From NCBI GenBank assembly GCA_949775045.1, contig OX459100.1, positions 5,741,462 to 5,805,461 of the forward strand: DNA of 64,000 nucleotides. Direction: 5' to 3'. Origin of the DNA: Metridium senile. Lineage: Eukaryota > Cnidaria > Anthozoa > Actiniaria > Metridiidae. A model generated the notes under the pieces. It was not told where the DNA came from. It saw only the letters and a list, made by a program, of their open reading frames with translations, and searched no databases. Of this stretch, positions 1-11,100 are shown piece by piece (positions within the stretch are counted from its first letter, which is position 1; each line of letters begins with the position of its first letter). The position numbers and the translations under genes were made by a program.

Positions 1-853
1 TTTATCATCTAAAGTAAAGTTTTGTTTAGCACAAAATCTGGGGTTAGGGGTGGGGGGTGGAGGACTCAAACTGTATAGGGGCGTGCCTCTTAAACCTCAT
101 CCTGTTTAAGACATTTGTGAGAATAAAAAAAAACACACCCCATTCAAGACATGCAGAAAAAAATAGGCCCTATTTTAGTGGTATTCCTTGCTGCACTGTG
201 AATATTACAGAGAGTTTGTCATAGGTAAGGTTTGATGATCTATCTGTTAATTGTTGGAGGTGGGATTCTTAAGAACAAATGGGAATCAGGGATTTGTTTA
301 GAAAATTGAAATTCAAAGTGGTAAGAGTGTCAGAAAGTGGAAATGAATATCATTCATTACAATATTATTGTGAACCCAAATTCTAAGAAATCAATTGGCC
401 TTTTCCAAAACGAGTAAAGGACTGGGTACTAGTTTCCATAATTAATTTAATTAAGAAATGAACCTCATAATAAAATAGAGCACATCAAGATATGTTAGAT
501 TCCTGAGTTTGGTTGTATTTGGTTGCTTTCTGACCAAGATACACCCTCATAAAAATGCCTGAATATAGAAGGAAATGTATGTTTGGAAGGACGCCTGTCC
601 TTCCAATCCATACATTTCTTTGTAATTTTGGGCAGTTTTGAATGGCTGTAACTCACTCAATATCTGACCAAAAACACCAAATCTCAAGAATCTTACATAT
701 CTTGATCTGCTCTTTTATATTATGAGGTTCATTTCTTAATTACATTAATAATAAGGGAAACTAGTATTCAGTCCAATTATATTGTACGTACGCTGAGTCA
801 AAGTCTTGCGAATGATGAGTATTTTATGATATCTATTTTATGTGTGTTTTCAG
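1..853. other. Probable intron of RING-finger gene with a foldback element
   Basis: No coding sequence is seen here. The stretch ends in a good splice acceptor (ttttcag at 847-853) before the RING exon, so most of it is probably the last intron of that gene. An imperfect inverted repeat spans about 419-774: its outer ends (ggactgggtactag and ctagtattcagtcc) and about 80 further bases per arm are complementary, and the centre carries a short hairpin (aaggacgcctgtcctt). This is MITE-like; no target duplication was resolved. Confidence 0.5.
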
Positions 854-962
854 TGAGTTATGCAGATCCTGTGCCATGAGGATGGAACAGTGTCCTATCT
901 GCCGGCAAGGAATCAGTGCAATGGTACATGTAGACCAGGAAGAGAATACCAATGAATCATAA
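854..962 (+). CDS. Last exon of a RING-finger protein gene (partial)
   Basis: A splice acceptor (tttcag) is followed by an exon that reads ELCRSCAMRMEQCPICRQ and stops at TAA 960-962. The spacing Cys-x2-Cys followed by CPIC is the C-terminal half of a C3HC4 RING finger. The exon starts with one base completing a codon, so a CA at the end of the previous exon would give the usual His before Glu-Leu-Cys. The upstream half of the RING lies outside the window. RING proteins of this type are usually E3 ubiquitin ligases. The tail CPICRQ-x8-VHV resembles the end of RNF34/RFFL, but that family call is weak. The protein ends 17 residues after the CPICRQ motif. Confidence 0.65.
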
Positions 963-1069
963 CAATAATAGAACATATTTTATTAGAATTTTGTAATGAA
1001 TATTATTTAGTAAAAGAGGTACAAGAGGAATGTCAATAACAAGTTAATATTGCATATTAAGTATTTCTT

Positions 1070-1250
1070 AAGGCCCATATACACTAGCAATTTTGTCACG
1101 CGACAAGAGCTGTGATTTCAATGGTGATTTATCTCAGATTTGTCAATGCTCGAAATTGTATTCGAAATTGCAGCAACAAAGCTGTGATAAAATTGCCATT
1201 GAAATTGCTGCTGTTGTCGCGCGACAAAATTGCTAGTGTAAACAGGCCTT
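1070..1250. mobile_element. AAGGC...GCCTT foldback MITE
   Basis: The ends are inverted copies: aaggcccatatacactagca at the left and tgctagtgtaaacaggcctt at the right, followed inward by complementary ttttgtc-cgcgacaa. TTAA is present at both outer edges. A related element lies at 57209-57424, and elements with the same AAGGC...GCCTT outline occur at 11630-11901, 31411-31561 and 43075-43210. No coding capacity. Confidence 0.7.
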
Positions 1251-1786
1251 AAGGAAACAGTTAGAATAAAAATAAGTAGTGGTTAAACTAGTATGGGCTT
1301 CTTGGTAAATATATACTATAACTATAGTTATATAGTGCCGGTAGTTAAACTAATGTGGGCTGCGATGGTGTTTCCATGGTAACAATTAGAGTAAAAATGT
1401 AAGGTAACTTCTTGGGAATTTGTTTTTAATGTGTTCATTCCTTTATACTGCAGTCAAATTCTCAAGAATATTTAACATGCTATAGAGGACAAGGTTCGTC
1501 TATGAAATTATCTACTGTTTTTCATGGGTATAAATTTCAAGCAAAATTGTAACAAAATTAAGACTACTCAGATTGTCACATTTCTTATCAAATATTCATT
1601 TCTCATACTAAATATGGTGTGTGCATGGCATTTACAGTTGTAGAGCCAATGAAGTAGAACAAATCATGAATATTTGATAAGCAATGTGACATTTGACAAC
1701 ATTTCTATTTACTTGGTGAACAATAATGAGAATATACTGTGAAGCTTTAAACAAGAGTTTTTAGGAAATTAAAGCATAATTATACA

Positions 1787-1940
1787 GTGGTACCTCTATT
1801 AAGCGGTCACCCATAATGTGGTCACCCTTTATTAGGCAGCCACAATAAAAAGTCCCAAATCTATTTCTATACCTATTCTATACCTCTATTCAGCGACCAC
1901 TTGGAAAGTCCTGAGGGTGACTGCTTAATAGGGGTACCAC
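1787..1940. mobile_element. Short MITE with 26-bp terminal inverted repeats
   Basis: The left end (gtggtacctctattaagcgg, continuing tcaccc) is complementary to the right end with three mismatches in 26 bases. The interior is non-coding. An outer CA/TA context hints at a Tc1/mariner or pogo-like origin, which is inference. Confidence 0.7.
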
Positions 1941-2219
1941 CATATTGAACATTCATTGCATCTGGGACCAATTGGCCATTTGCAAGATGACATTATTTTA
2001 CTACCAGTACCAGAATGATTTACTTATTTTCTTTGTTATACAGTTTTGAATTCCCTCTTAAGAATACTAGAACAATTGACACTAATTATTTAACAAAAGA
2101 AAGTAGGCAAAGCATTCTGGTACTGGTAGTATATGACGCTATAATGCAAATAGCCTATTGTTGTGGTCACATGTTTAGAGAACAAAAACCCAAGATTTGA
2201 GTATTTCAAGTTTAAATCT

Positions 2220-2480
2220 CTACAGTATATTATAAAATATTTGATATAAATCGAGCGCTCTGATTGGCTGAGAAGTGTTCTCTACAACTCAACAGAGCAC
2301 AGAATGTTGATTCGTTTGATTTTCACAACTGAAAATTTTATAAAAGAAATAGAAAACTGAGCAGCAGTGACCTGCTTTGAGTCACGCTTCTCCTAACGCT
2401 CGTCTTCTTAAAATTCCCGCATGCTCTATTACTCGATAGAGCACTGCTGCCGAGTTTTCTATTTCTTCATTATGTCTACC
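2220..2480. repeat. Palindromic repeat containing gcgctctgattggctga
   Basis: The segment holds gagcgctctgattggctgag on the left and complementary gagcac/ctcgatagagc blocks and agaaaactgagcagc/gctgccgagttttct on the right. The string ttctgattggctga or tttgattggctga recurs at 18200 and 41920, so this appears to be a dispersed foldback type. No gene is seen between 963 and 2640. Confidence 0.45.
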
Positions 2481-2645
2481 AGTACTGTTAAATCTATATG
2501 AAAATAAATAATATTCATTAATAATAATACAATAATACAATACTTTTTAATAAAATAATATCTTCAATAAATAAATTTTTATTGAATATCTGTTTTCTTC
2601 TGTTACTTTGGCTATCGAAAGCAGGGGTACAATCTCACTCTCACT

Positions 2646-3586
2646 TATACACCTATTTTAAAAAAGGTTGTCGGAGAGAATTGGCGATTGCACGGCCGAA
2701 AAGAACTTGAAATAAAAGGAAAAATAAATGTCATAAAGTCAATTAAAGGCTTTCTGGAACAAATGTGTCTTCAGCTCGCGTTTAAAAGTTTGAATATCCT
2801 TGTCAGTGTAGCTTCTCAGATTATCCGGTAGTGAGTTCCATAGTCTAGGTGCAGATGTGCTGAAAGCTCTGTAGCCGTAAGTTCGTAGCTTGTATGGAAC
2901 AGTCACTAGGTAGTTCTTGGATGAAAATCGTAGTTGTCGTTTGGGAGTGTACAGTTTAATCAGTTCTTGTAAATATGGAGGTGCCATCTTTAAACATTTG
3001 TAAGTTAGGAGTAATATCTTGAATTCTGTATTTGACTGGGAGCCAATGGAGGTCTTTTAATACTGGAGTGATATAATCGTGTTTAGATGTTAGGGTCACT
3101 AATCTAGCTGTAGAGTTTTATACACTTTGAAGTTTCTACAGCAAGTAATCAGGAAGTCCATATAGTATAGCGTTGCAGAAGTCTATATTCTTAAGGTGAT
3201 AAATGCGTGTGCTAAAGTTTCAATTGACCCTTTAGACAAATACTTGCGGATTTTGGCCAGATTTCGTAGATGAAAAAACGCTGACTTGCACATTGAGTTG
3301 ACTTGTATTTGCTTCCATTGTCATTGCTGAATCAAAAATTACTCCAATGTTCCTTGCAGTTGTTGAAGGTTCGATAAGTTCGTTGCAAACTTGAATGGCT
3401 GTGATAGGTGGCGAGGGTCTGTGTCTTGCATTAATCACGACTAGTTCGGTTTTGTCATTGTTCATAAAATTTCATGAATTTAATTTTACTTGTCAAAAAA
3501 GAGTACCCAAAGTTCCTTTCAGTCGTGCAATCACCAATTGCCAATATTCAATCGCCAATTCTCTTCAAAAACCTTTTTTGAGGTGT
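2646..3586. mobile_element. TACACCT-TIR element holding a LINE fragment
   Basis: The left end (tatacacctatttt, then ggttgtcggagagaattgg) pairs with the right end (ccaattctcttcaaaaacct, then tgaggtgta). Subterminal gattgcacg-ccgaaaagaactt pairs with aaagttcctttcagtcgtgcaatc. The same tatacaccta end motif bounds elements at 19895, 22006, 32404, 50877 and 59049. A LINE fragment occupies the interior, so one element inserted into or was captured by the other. Confidence 0.6.
2739..3465 (-). pseudogene. Non-LTR retrotransposon (CR1/Jockey-like) RT 3' fragment
   Basis: Two minus-strand pieces carry reverse-transcriptase C-terminal signatures. The upstream piece (3465-3232) has NNDKTELVVI, the conserved block that follows the catalytic YxDD region in CR1/L2/Jockey-type LINEs. 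The downstream piece (2987-2739) has YGYRAFSTSAPRLWNSLP and ends LKTHLFQKAFN, a very common LINE C-terminus in invertebrates. The reading frame between them (about 2988-3231) is broken and the catalytic core is absent, so this is a dead 5'-truncated copy. A second relic with the same C-terminal motif (LKTHLF) lies at 39611-39702. Confidence 0.75.
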
Positions 3587-3778
3587 ACTGGTACTATGTT
3601 GTGTACTAGTGTTTGTACTGTTTTTGTAAAAATGATATAGTAAAAGCATGCAACATTAGCACTGAACGTTATTATAAAAGAACTATTAGAAGTCACTCAT
3701 TCTGTCAGATTGGTTTGGGTACATGCCTTATGCAATCACACAGCATGCACATTTCCTCTACCTTTTCTATCTATGGGT

Positions 3779-4573
3779 CTATCGTTGTGTCAACCCCAGA
3801 TCGGTGCGATAGTGTGTCCCGAGAAATACAAAGTCCTGAGATGGGATCAGCTCGGATTTCTGCCAACTCGGCATCCAGCCCAGCTGGGTGGAGAGGTGAA
3901 GGAGACATTGGCGCTGTGTCTGCAGCTGATCTCGCCGCTGATTTCGAAGAAGCCAGTCATCGAGGTAATTGTGGATCTGTAACCCAAGGGAACGTAGGTG
4001 CACCATAATGGTGTCCACTACCCGGGTTAAAATTCGGGGACTAGGTACTTCTGTGATCCCGAGTGGATGGGGATGTGTAGGTACGCATCCGACAGATCCA
4101 CTGAAATGACCCAATCTCCCTTCTGAATCGCGTAGTGCAGATTGGATGGAGTCTCCATGTGGAACTTTTCTGCAGCTAGGTGGCGGTTGAGTGCTCGCAG
4201 GTCCACGATTAAGCGTAGTTTGCCATCCCTTTTGGGAATTACAAAGAGAAGGTTGTAGAACCCTGGCGATTTCTCGTTCTACACTTTCTCGATAGTTCAT
4301 TTTCCGAGCATCGACAAGATTTCCGCTTTTAGGTGCTCTCTCCTGCTGCTGGCCTCTGGCAGTGGAAAGGCAACGGGGCTGGTGGTAAGTGGGGGTGTTG
4401 ACTGGAACTTGAGATGAAGCCCATGCTCGAGGAGGTTCAATATGTAGGTGTCCCTTGTTATGGACCTCCAGAGGTCCACAAAAAGGGACAGACGGCCGCC
4501 CACCGGTACAGATGGCCGAGGCAAGACTAGGGGATACACAGGACAGGGGGAGGCCGGCACCCTGTCCAGTCAC
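3779..4573 (-). pseudogene. DIRS-type reverse transcriptase, frameshifted and deleted
   Basis: Minus-strand reading gives blocks typical of DIRS-family RT: GGRLSLFVDLWRSIT (about 4500), FVIPKRDGKLRLIVDLRALN (4240-4190), SVDLSDAYLHIPIHSG (about 4110-4065), then YLDDWLLRNQ with the YLDD active site (about 3965) and LGWMPSWQKSELIPSQ. The blocks lie in different frames, so there is at least one frameshift near 4290, a stop before the NEK-S-P block, and a further shift near 4035. Between the KYL block and RILTRVVD the usual segment with the LPFGL motif is missing. The copy stops near 3779 with no RNase H, methyltransferase or tyrosine recombinase, so it is truncated and inactive. Confidence 0.8.
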
Positions 4574-5889
4574 AAGTTTTTTGTACCTGTATCCCTCTTA
4601 TACTTCTTGGCTGGGCCCCCTGTAGCATTGCGGTATGAGCGTTTGCCAGAGGCTGCATTACTGGCATGTGGCTGAGGCTGATTCTGGCGCCTTTCTGGCT
4701 GTGCTTGGCTCTCGGAGAATGCAGGATTCCGCTGTCGTGAAGTATTCGATTGACCCTGGAATCTTCGGTTTGATTGGCCCTGTGTCCTCTTTTGACGTTC
4801 CCCCAATTCCTTGGCAACAGGTGTGATTTGCCCTGCGAACAAGGAGGAGTGAGTCATCGATGTTGTGCGCAGGTAATTCCTCAGTTGGAGGTCCCCTGCT
4901 ACCTTGGATCTGGTCAAGAAAGAGTCTCTCCTAGCCAAAACCACATTACCCAAGAGCTTGGCATCTATATTGGCGAGATGAGAAATAGCTCTTGCCTGGG
5001 AAAGCTTCAGATCGAGTAATTTCTGAGCCGTAGGTGATCTGTGGGAATGCTCTGTGTCTTGGCCCACCTCTAAGAGGAGCTGTTGAAGGAGCTGGGTTGA
5101 AGCTACATCAAAGTGTTCTATGTAAGAGAGAACACTTAAAGAACTCCTAGCCAAGGCTTCAAGGGCCTTGAACTCCGAGGCTTTGATTGTGACTGCTGAT
5201 TCCGCTGGAGCTAGCTGGTCATGATCAGCATCCAGAACCTGAGGGTTAGACTTCACCAAAGGATCATGCAATCGATAAGATGCTGCAGGATAAATCCTAT
5301 GTCTTGAGTTCAAGAACATCTCCGAACCAACCATACCCTTGTGGTGAGCTTGAAGGGAGTCCCTCTGTTGCTTCAGGACCTTTCTGTCCTCAGAGCCCCT
5401 GATCTTAGTATTAGTGTCATACAACCAGTGGACTACAGAGTCAGAAGGAGGCAGGGAATTGGAGGTGCTTGCCTCTACTCCCGTTGACAGCAGTTGCTCA
5501 CTCCTGCTGCGGAATGAGTTGGTACCATCCTTTCTCTTAGAGAGCTGAAGGAGGTCCGACACATACTGAACATTATCCACGAATGCAGATGTGGACCTCT
5601 CCACTGGACATGGTGCTGATTGAAGTGGGCTTCCCCCTGGGCCTATGACACTGAGGGAGCCACCTGCAGTGGAGGATTTCAGGTGCCCTGCTGACGGCTG
5701 GTCGGTTGACGCCTCAGCATACAGTGAGATAGAGTCCTCTGGAGTTATGGGGTTATGTGCCAATGAAGACTCTACCTGGGCTTCCAGTGCAGAGCCAACT
5801 GTGGATGAGCCACGAGCCTGCCTCAACTCCTTCCTGAGAGCAAGGACTAAGGCATGGTTTTCCATAATTCTTTGCTGCATTGTAGCCAA
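4570..5889 (-). CDS. DIRS element Gag-like ORF
   Basis: An intact 439-residue minus-strand frame lies immediately upstream of, and slightly overlapping, the RT remnant, as expected for the first ORF of a DIRS element. It starts MATMQQRIMENHALVLALRK and has a Ser/Gln-rich N-terminal half, a central helical region (about residues 225-330), and a basic Arg/Gln/Asn-rich tail ending AKKYKRDTGTKNL, which fits nucleic-acid binding. No enzymatic motif is seen. Because the downstream RT is broken, this is likely a relic whose first frame has stayed open. Confidence 0.65.
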   Translation of the reverse strand: MATMQQRIMENHALVLALRKELRQARGSSTVGSALEAQVESSLAHNPITPEDSISLYAEASTDQPSAGHLKSSTAGGSLSVIGPGGSPLQSAPCPVERSTSAFVDNVQYVSDLLQLSKRKDGTNSFRSRSEQLLSTGVEASTSNSLPPSDSVVHWLYDTNTKIRGSEDRKVLKQQRDSLQAHHKGMVGSEMFLNSRHRIYPAASYRLHDPLVKSNPQVLDADHDQLAPAESAVTIKASEFKALEALARSSLSVLSYIEHFDVASTQLLQQLLLEVGQDTEHSHRSPTAQKLLDLKLSQARAISHLANIDAKLLGNVVLARRDSFLTRSKVAGDLQLRNYLRTTSMTHSSLFAGQITPVAKELGERQKRTQGQSNRRFQGQSNTSRQRNPAFSESQAQPERRQNQPQPHASNAASGKRSYRNATGGPAKKYKRDTGTKNL

Positions 5890-6199
5890 ATCACGAGGAG
5901 GCGATGCTGACCCTTCTCTTGAGGCATTAGGTGAAGCAGCCTGTGAAGCCTCCCTTGAGCCCTAAAAAAAAAATGGCGATAAATTGAACTTGTAACGTGA
6001 CGGGCTTCGTAAATAATGACCGTAAAATACATTACCGGTAAACACGAAAATTAGAATGAGTAAATTTCCAGACAGCACAATAACAAACTGTAGTTGCACT
6101 AAAAGAAGAAAAAGTCGACCAAGGACTGCAAAAAGGAGCCTAAACCAAGGCAAGCCACAAATGACACGAAGCTCCAAACAAGATGGCGGCTCGCACACG

Positions 6200-7770
6200 G
6201 GTGGGTACAAAACGAAGACCGAAGATCGAAGACCGAAGACCGAAGACCCCCCAAATTCACCGGTAAAACACCGAAATAGCTGCAGGCCGTCAATTCAACA
6301 CCAAAACTGAGTTCAAAATACAAACAATTGGTAGTCAGAAAGGAGTTCGGGGTCTTCGTTTTGTTCATTACCCCAGCAAAACTACAAAACGAAGACCCCC
6401 CAAAATTCAACTGTAAAACGCCGAAAAAGCCGTAGGCCGTCAATTAAACCTCAAAGCCGAGCTCAACAAACAGAAAAACGGCAGTCAGAAAGGAGTTTCA
6501 CTGGGGTCTTCGTTTTGTACATTACCCCAGCAAAACTACAAAACGAAGACCCCCCAAAATTCAACTGTAAAACGCCGAAAAAGCCGTAGGCCGTCAATTA
6601 AATCTCAAAGCCGAGCTCAACAAACAGAAAAACGGCAGTCAGAAAGGAGTTTCACTGGGGTCTTCGTTTTGTACATTACCCCAGCAAAACTACAAAACGA
6701 AGACCCCCCCCCCCCTCCCCTCCCCAAATTCAACTCTAAAACGCCGAAAAAGGCGTAGGCCGTCAAGAACCTCTACCAATGTCAAAGTGGCTAACAATAT
6801 CGTTGTACGAAAAGGTAGGGATACCTGGAATTCGTGTGACTTGCAATTGGTGTTCTTTGCGTTGCTTTTGTTTCAGAAGTTTCGGCAACTTGAAAGCCAT
6901 TATAACAAATCTGTGGACAAATAAATTGCACCGTAAAACTACCAGTGAAACTCCTTTCTGACTGCCGTTTTTCTGTTTGTTGAGCTCGGCTTTGAGGTTT
7001 AATTGACGGCCTACGGCTTTTTCGGCGTTTTACAGTTGAATTTGGGGAGGGGAGGGGGGGGGGGTGGTCTTCGTTTTGTAGTTTTGCTGGGGTAATGTAC
7101 AAAACGAAGACCCCAGTGAAACTCCTTTCTGACTGCCGTTTTTCTGTTTGTTGAGCTCGGCTTTGAGGTTTAATTGACGGCCTACGGCTTTTTCGGCGTT
7201 TTACAGTTGAATTTTGGGGGGTCTTCGTTTTGTAGTTTTGCTGGGGTAATGTACAAAACGAAGACCCCAGTGAAACTCCTTTCTGACTGCCGTTTTTCTG
7301 TTTGTTGAGCTCGGTTTTGAGAATTGACGGCTTACGGCTTTTTCGGCGTTTTGAAGTTGAATTTGGGGAGGGGAGGGGGGTCTTCGTTTTGTAGTTTTGC
7401 TGGGGTAATGTACAAAACGAAGACCCCAGTGAAACTCCTTTCTGACTGCCGTTTTTCTGTTTGTTGAGCTCGGCTTTGAGGTTTAATTGACGGCCTACGG
7501 CTTTTTCGGCGTTTTACAGTTGAATTTGGGGAGGGGAGGGGGGGGGAGGGGAGGGGGGGGGAGGGGAGGGGGGGGGTCTTCGTTTTGTAGTTTTGCTGGG
7601 GTAATGTACAAAACGAAGACCCCAGTGAAACTCCTTTCTGACTGCCGTTTTTCTGTTTGTTGAACTCAGTTTTGGTGTTGAATTGACGGCCTGCAGCTAT
7701 TTCGGTGTTTTACCGGTGAATTTGGGGGGTCTTCGGTCTTCGATCTTCGGTCTTCGTTTTGTACCCACCC
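6200..7770. mobile_element. 1.57-kb foldback element with 11-bp target duplication
   Basis: Left (about 6200-6770) and right (about 6950-7770) halves are inverted copies. The ends are ggtgggtacaaaacgaagac and its complement ending gtacccaccc. Each arm is a tandem array of a roughly 155-200-bp unit with the core cttcgttttgtacattaccc, three to four units on the left and four to five on the right, with variable G-runs between units on the right. The 11 bases gctcgcacacg lie directly on both sides (6189-6199 and 7771-7781), a clean target-site duplication. Length 9-11 bp points to a Mutator-like foldback, by analogy only. No transposase is encoded. Confidence 0.85.
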
Positions 7771-7781
7771 GCTCGCACACG

Positions 7782-8158
7782 TGGCGAACGGCAGCGAAGA
7801 AAACTTCTCCAAAATGAATGTTCTCTACGAGAAGAAGTTTAAAATATCCCTAGGACCGATGGATGAACTCCAAGAAAAGCCCCAAGGCTTCTGGTGCGCA
7901 CGGCAAACCTTGGAAATACACAGAGAGCTCAACAAACGTCAAGCTTCGAGCTGCACAAATCCAAAAGTGAAGTATGAAGGCCGGGAGGCCTGGTAAGTAC
8001 TCACATCCGGGAATTTTAATTCCCTATTGTCCTGGTGCATATTGTTTCACGGCGAAATAGTGAAAAAGTCAGACAGACAGACAGACAATAGTGAAAAAGT
8101 CAGACAGACGGACAGACAATGACAAAGAGAGAAAGAAAAATACTCATTTATTACTTAC
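7782..8158. other. Unassigned interval next to foldback insertion
   Basis: Before the foldback insertion, 6180-6199 joined 7782 onward to read aagatggcggctcgcacacg-tggcgaacgg. An open frame runs to 7996 from a GTG, and a splice-donor-like aggcctggtaagta lies at 7986-7999, but no protein family is recognised. Short cagacagacaga tandem repeats follow at 8068-8118. I assign no gene. Confidence 0.3.
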
Positions 8159-11100
8159 CATAAGATTTACTCCAGCCATGGACGTCACATCATTGATGTC
8201 ATCATCCCCACTACTATAGAAAACAGCAACAAAAACATATCAAACCACTTCAATTATGAGACCCTCCCAGGGGGGGGGGGGGGGTACATACTTCCATGTT
8301 CCCTTGATCTTTTTGCATTTCCTCCCTTGTTCCCCATAAGTAAAATAACTGTTTCCCTACAATGTTTTACCTTATGTTCCCTTGATCCCCAATAACTATT
8401 GTTTTATCTTATTTTTTATCATATTTTGTTCCCTTAATATAAATGCACTTGTTCCCTTGATCCCTAAAACCCCTGGGAGGGGCTCAATTATTACCGTTGA
8501 CTGACTAGCCTCTCATGCATGTTAAATCTCCATTTCCATTTCATTTTAACATGCCTACAAAACTAGTCAACCAAAAAAAGAATCACTTTCATAAACAAGA
8601 TGCTATGTTGACATCTGAGCTAATGAATTGACAAATTATTCCTTGAATTGGAATTTGAACAAGTCCAGATGTTTCAGTCTGGAATAATTATCATAATATG
8701 AAAAAAAAAAAAAATCTCAGAGTTTGGGTTTATGGTTTTACGTCAAACAATTAGTAACCTATTACAGTGAGGACATTCGACCTGTGAACACTTTTTTTTG
8801 TTTCTTTTTTTTGTTACTTTTTTTTAAAACACATCCCTTGGGCAAATAGATTAGAAATAGGACTCATTATGAACATTCAGTGTATTTCAATTTAATGCTT
8901 CATTTTTGGAGGTTTTGAAGCAGTAGAAAGTTCAGAAAATTGTAACCTAAAAAAAGTCAGGTGTTCATGGTCAAGTGTCCTAACTGTAATTGCCATATTA
9001 TAGGAAGAGCATCATTCTCAATTGCATCTTACCTGCTTATACCAGTATGCCCTGGTTTGTGCTTTGACTTATCCCCACCAGGTGCTGATGCCATTTGAGG
9101 CTTTGCCTGCGTAGTCAACACCGTCTTAACACCACCTGCATTAGCCACACCAATTCCTGGTCTTGCCTGGACCATGACAATATTGCGTGCTGGTACCTGT
9201 GAACCCGCACTAGAAGCAGCAATCAGGACTCTTCGTGATTGGATCTGTTGCAGACGACGCAATTGTTGCTGTTGCTGTTGCTGCGGAGTGAGTTGGACTC
9301 TATATTGCTGTTGTGGTTGTGAGGTTGTGGGTGTAAGGATTCTCTGTTGCTGTGACACAGCTATGCTTCGTTGTGGTGACTGGGTGTTAAAGATGGGTTT
9401 AGGTGCTACAGCATTTCCTAATGTCTGTTGTGGCTGTGCTGTTGGTTGTGGCTGTTTTGACGTTTTTTGTTGTTGCTGTTGCTGTTGTTGTTGAATTTGT
9501 GCTCCTGCTTGTGCTCGTAGCATCGGTAAAGCTTTCTGTTTACAAAAAAAAAGAGATATTGGGTGTTAGTTCTTTCTATATGACAGTAATTACTGTAATA
9601 GCCTGCGTATAAGAACCTGTTAGGCTAAAATATTCATTTCAAGCCCCCTCTACATAAGAACGTATTAAGGTTTAAGTACCATTTATATAAGAATTATACT
9701 AGTTGTTTCTATCAAAAGTAAATTGCTGCGAGCTGTATTCCAAAGGCAGCCCAATCTTGGCTATTCAGTAAGCGAATATGTAAGCATTATATTCAATAAC
9801 TTGTCGAAATTGTACGTTTTTAGTAATATAATGTATACAAGCATGTGATTAGCATCGTGGAGTAGCGTGATCGAATCTCGAATACGGCTACGTGATAAGT
9901 TTAGAACTGGCCGTTCGAAAAGTCGACTTATTATCTTCTTTAGATTAGGAATTTGACACAAAATAGCCTGTAATTGCTAACAAATAGTGAAAAATTGAAT
10001 GACTTTCAACGAAGGAGCTTTATTTACGTTCACTCATAGTCAATACCACTGTTTACATTACAGTTTTTGCAAAATTTAATAAACAAATGTAAGAATTATA
10101 ACTTTATAAGTTTACTATTCACTAACTCAGAAAATCAGACTGCGACAGATAGTATAAGGACAATGTCTCTGTATCAGGGATGATTCTACTTCCATGAGCA
10201 TCCAGATAAAGTCAATCTAAGATCTGATCTACGGTGGCCAGTGACGAGTGCTCAATTGAAAACCTCTGAGCACATAACAGTGTTGAAAAACTCGTAAAAG
10301 ATCATTGTTGTCCGTGAGAAATGTCACCAAAAGTCGATCGTGACCTTGATCAATGCTTCCAGCAATAAATAAGTTTGATTTTGACATTATTACAGTTGGA
10401 AAAAAAGATTTAACTCAGATAATTTGATGAAACGATTTGCCCCTGATATATCTGTGGGGAGGGGGGGCTAAATGGCAGAACTTTCGAATCGACATTTTTG
10501 CTGGTATATCGCACACAGGAACCCCAAGATTAATGTTGCTGCTCGCCTGATGGCTCGCAGCAATAAGAACCTATTTAGGCTAAATTGAAAAATTCCGGTT
10601 CTTATATCTGAGCTATTACTGTAGTACATGGTACCTTTAGAAAACCAAGAAGTTTTGGTTGTGGGCCAGAACTGAGGGTTGTAAGCAGCTTTGCTGCAAA
10701 TTCATCTTCAGTTAGTTTACCCTCCTGTGGACAGAAAAGTGAGTTAAAATATACATTAACATGATTATTGAATATAACAATAAAACCATTATTAACAGGT
10801 TCCCATTTAAAACTGTACTTTCCCATTTAAATCTGTACTTTCCCATTTAAATCTGTACTTTCCCATAAATTTAAATCTGTACTTATGCAAATCAACCAAT
10901 CGGAGGAGTTCACTTCAGAAATAATATACTCTTATTGGTTGATCTGTGTGTTTAGCATACATCAACACAATTTGCACAGGTACAGATTTAAATGGGAAAG
11001 CACAGATTTAAATGGGAACCTGTTAATTATATCTCAATGCATTTACATATATGTTTCATCCAAGTTTTTTCAATCTTAATATGGTTGATACATTATCCTG

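Noticed and set aside
3613..4008. Plus-strand frames across the DIRS region
   Set aside because: Antisense shadows of the RT remnant.
7781..7996. 71-codon frame after the foldback as a host exon
   Set aside because: It starts at GTG, has no recognised domain, and the ATG in the reconstructed upstream sequence is in another frame and stops early.
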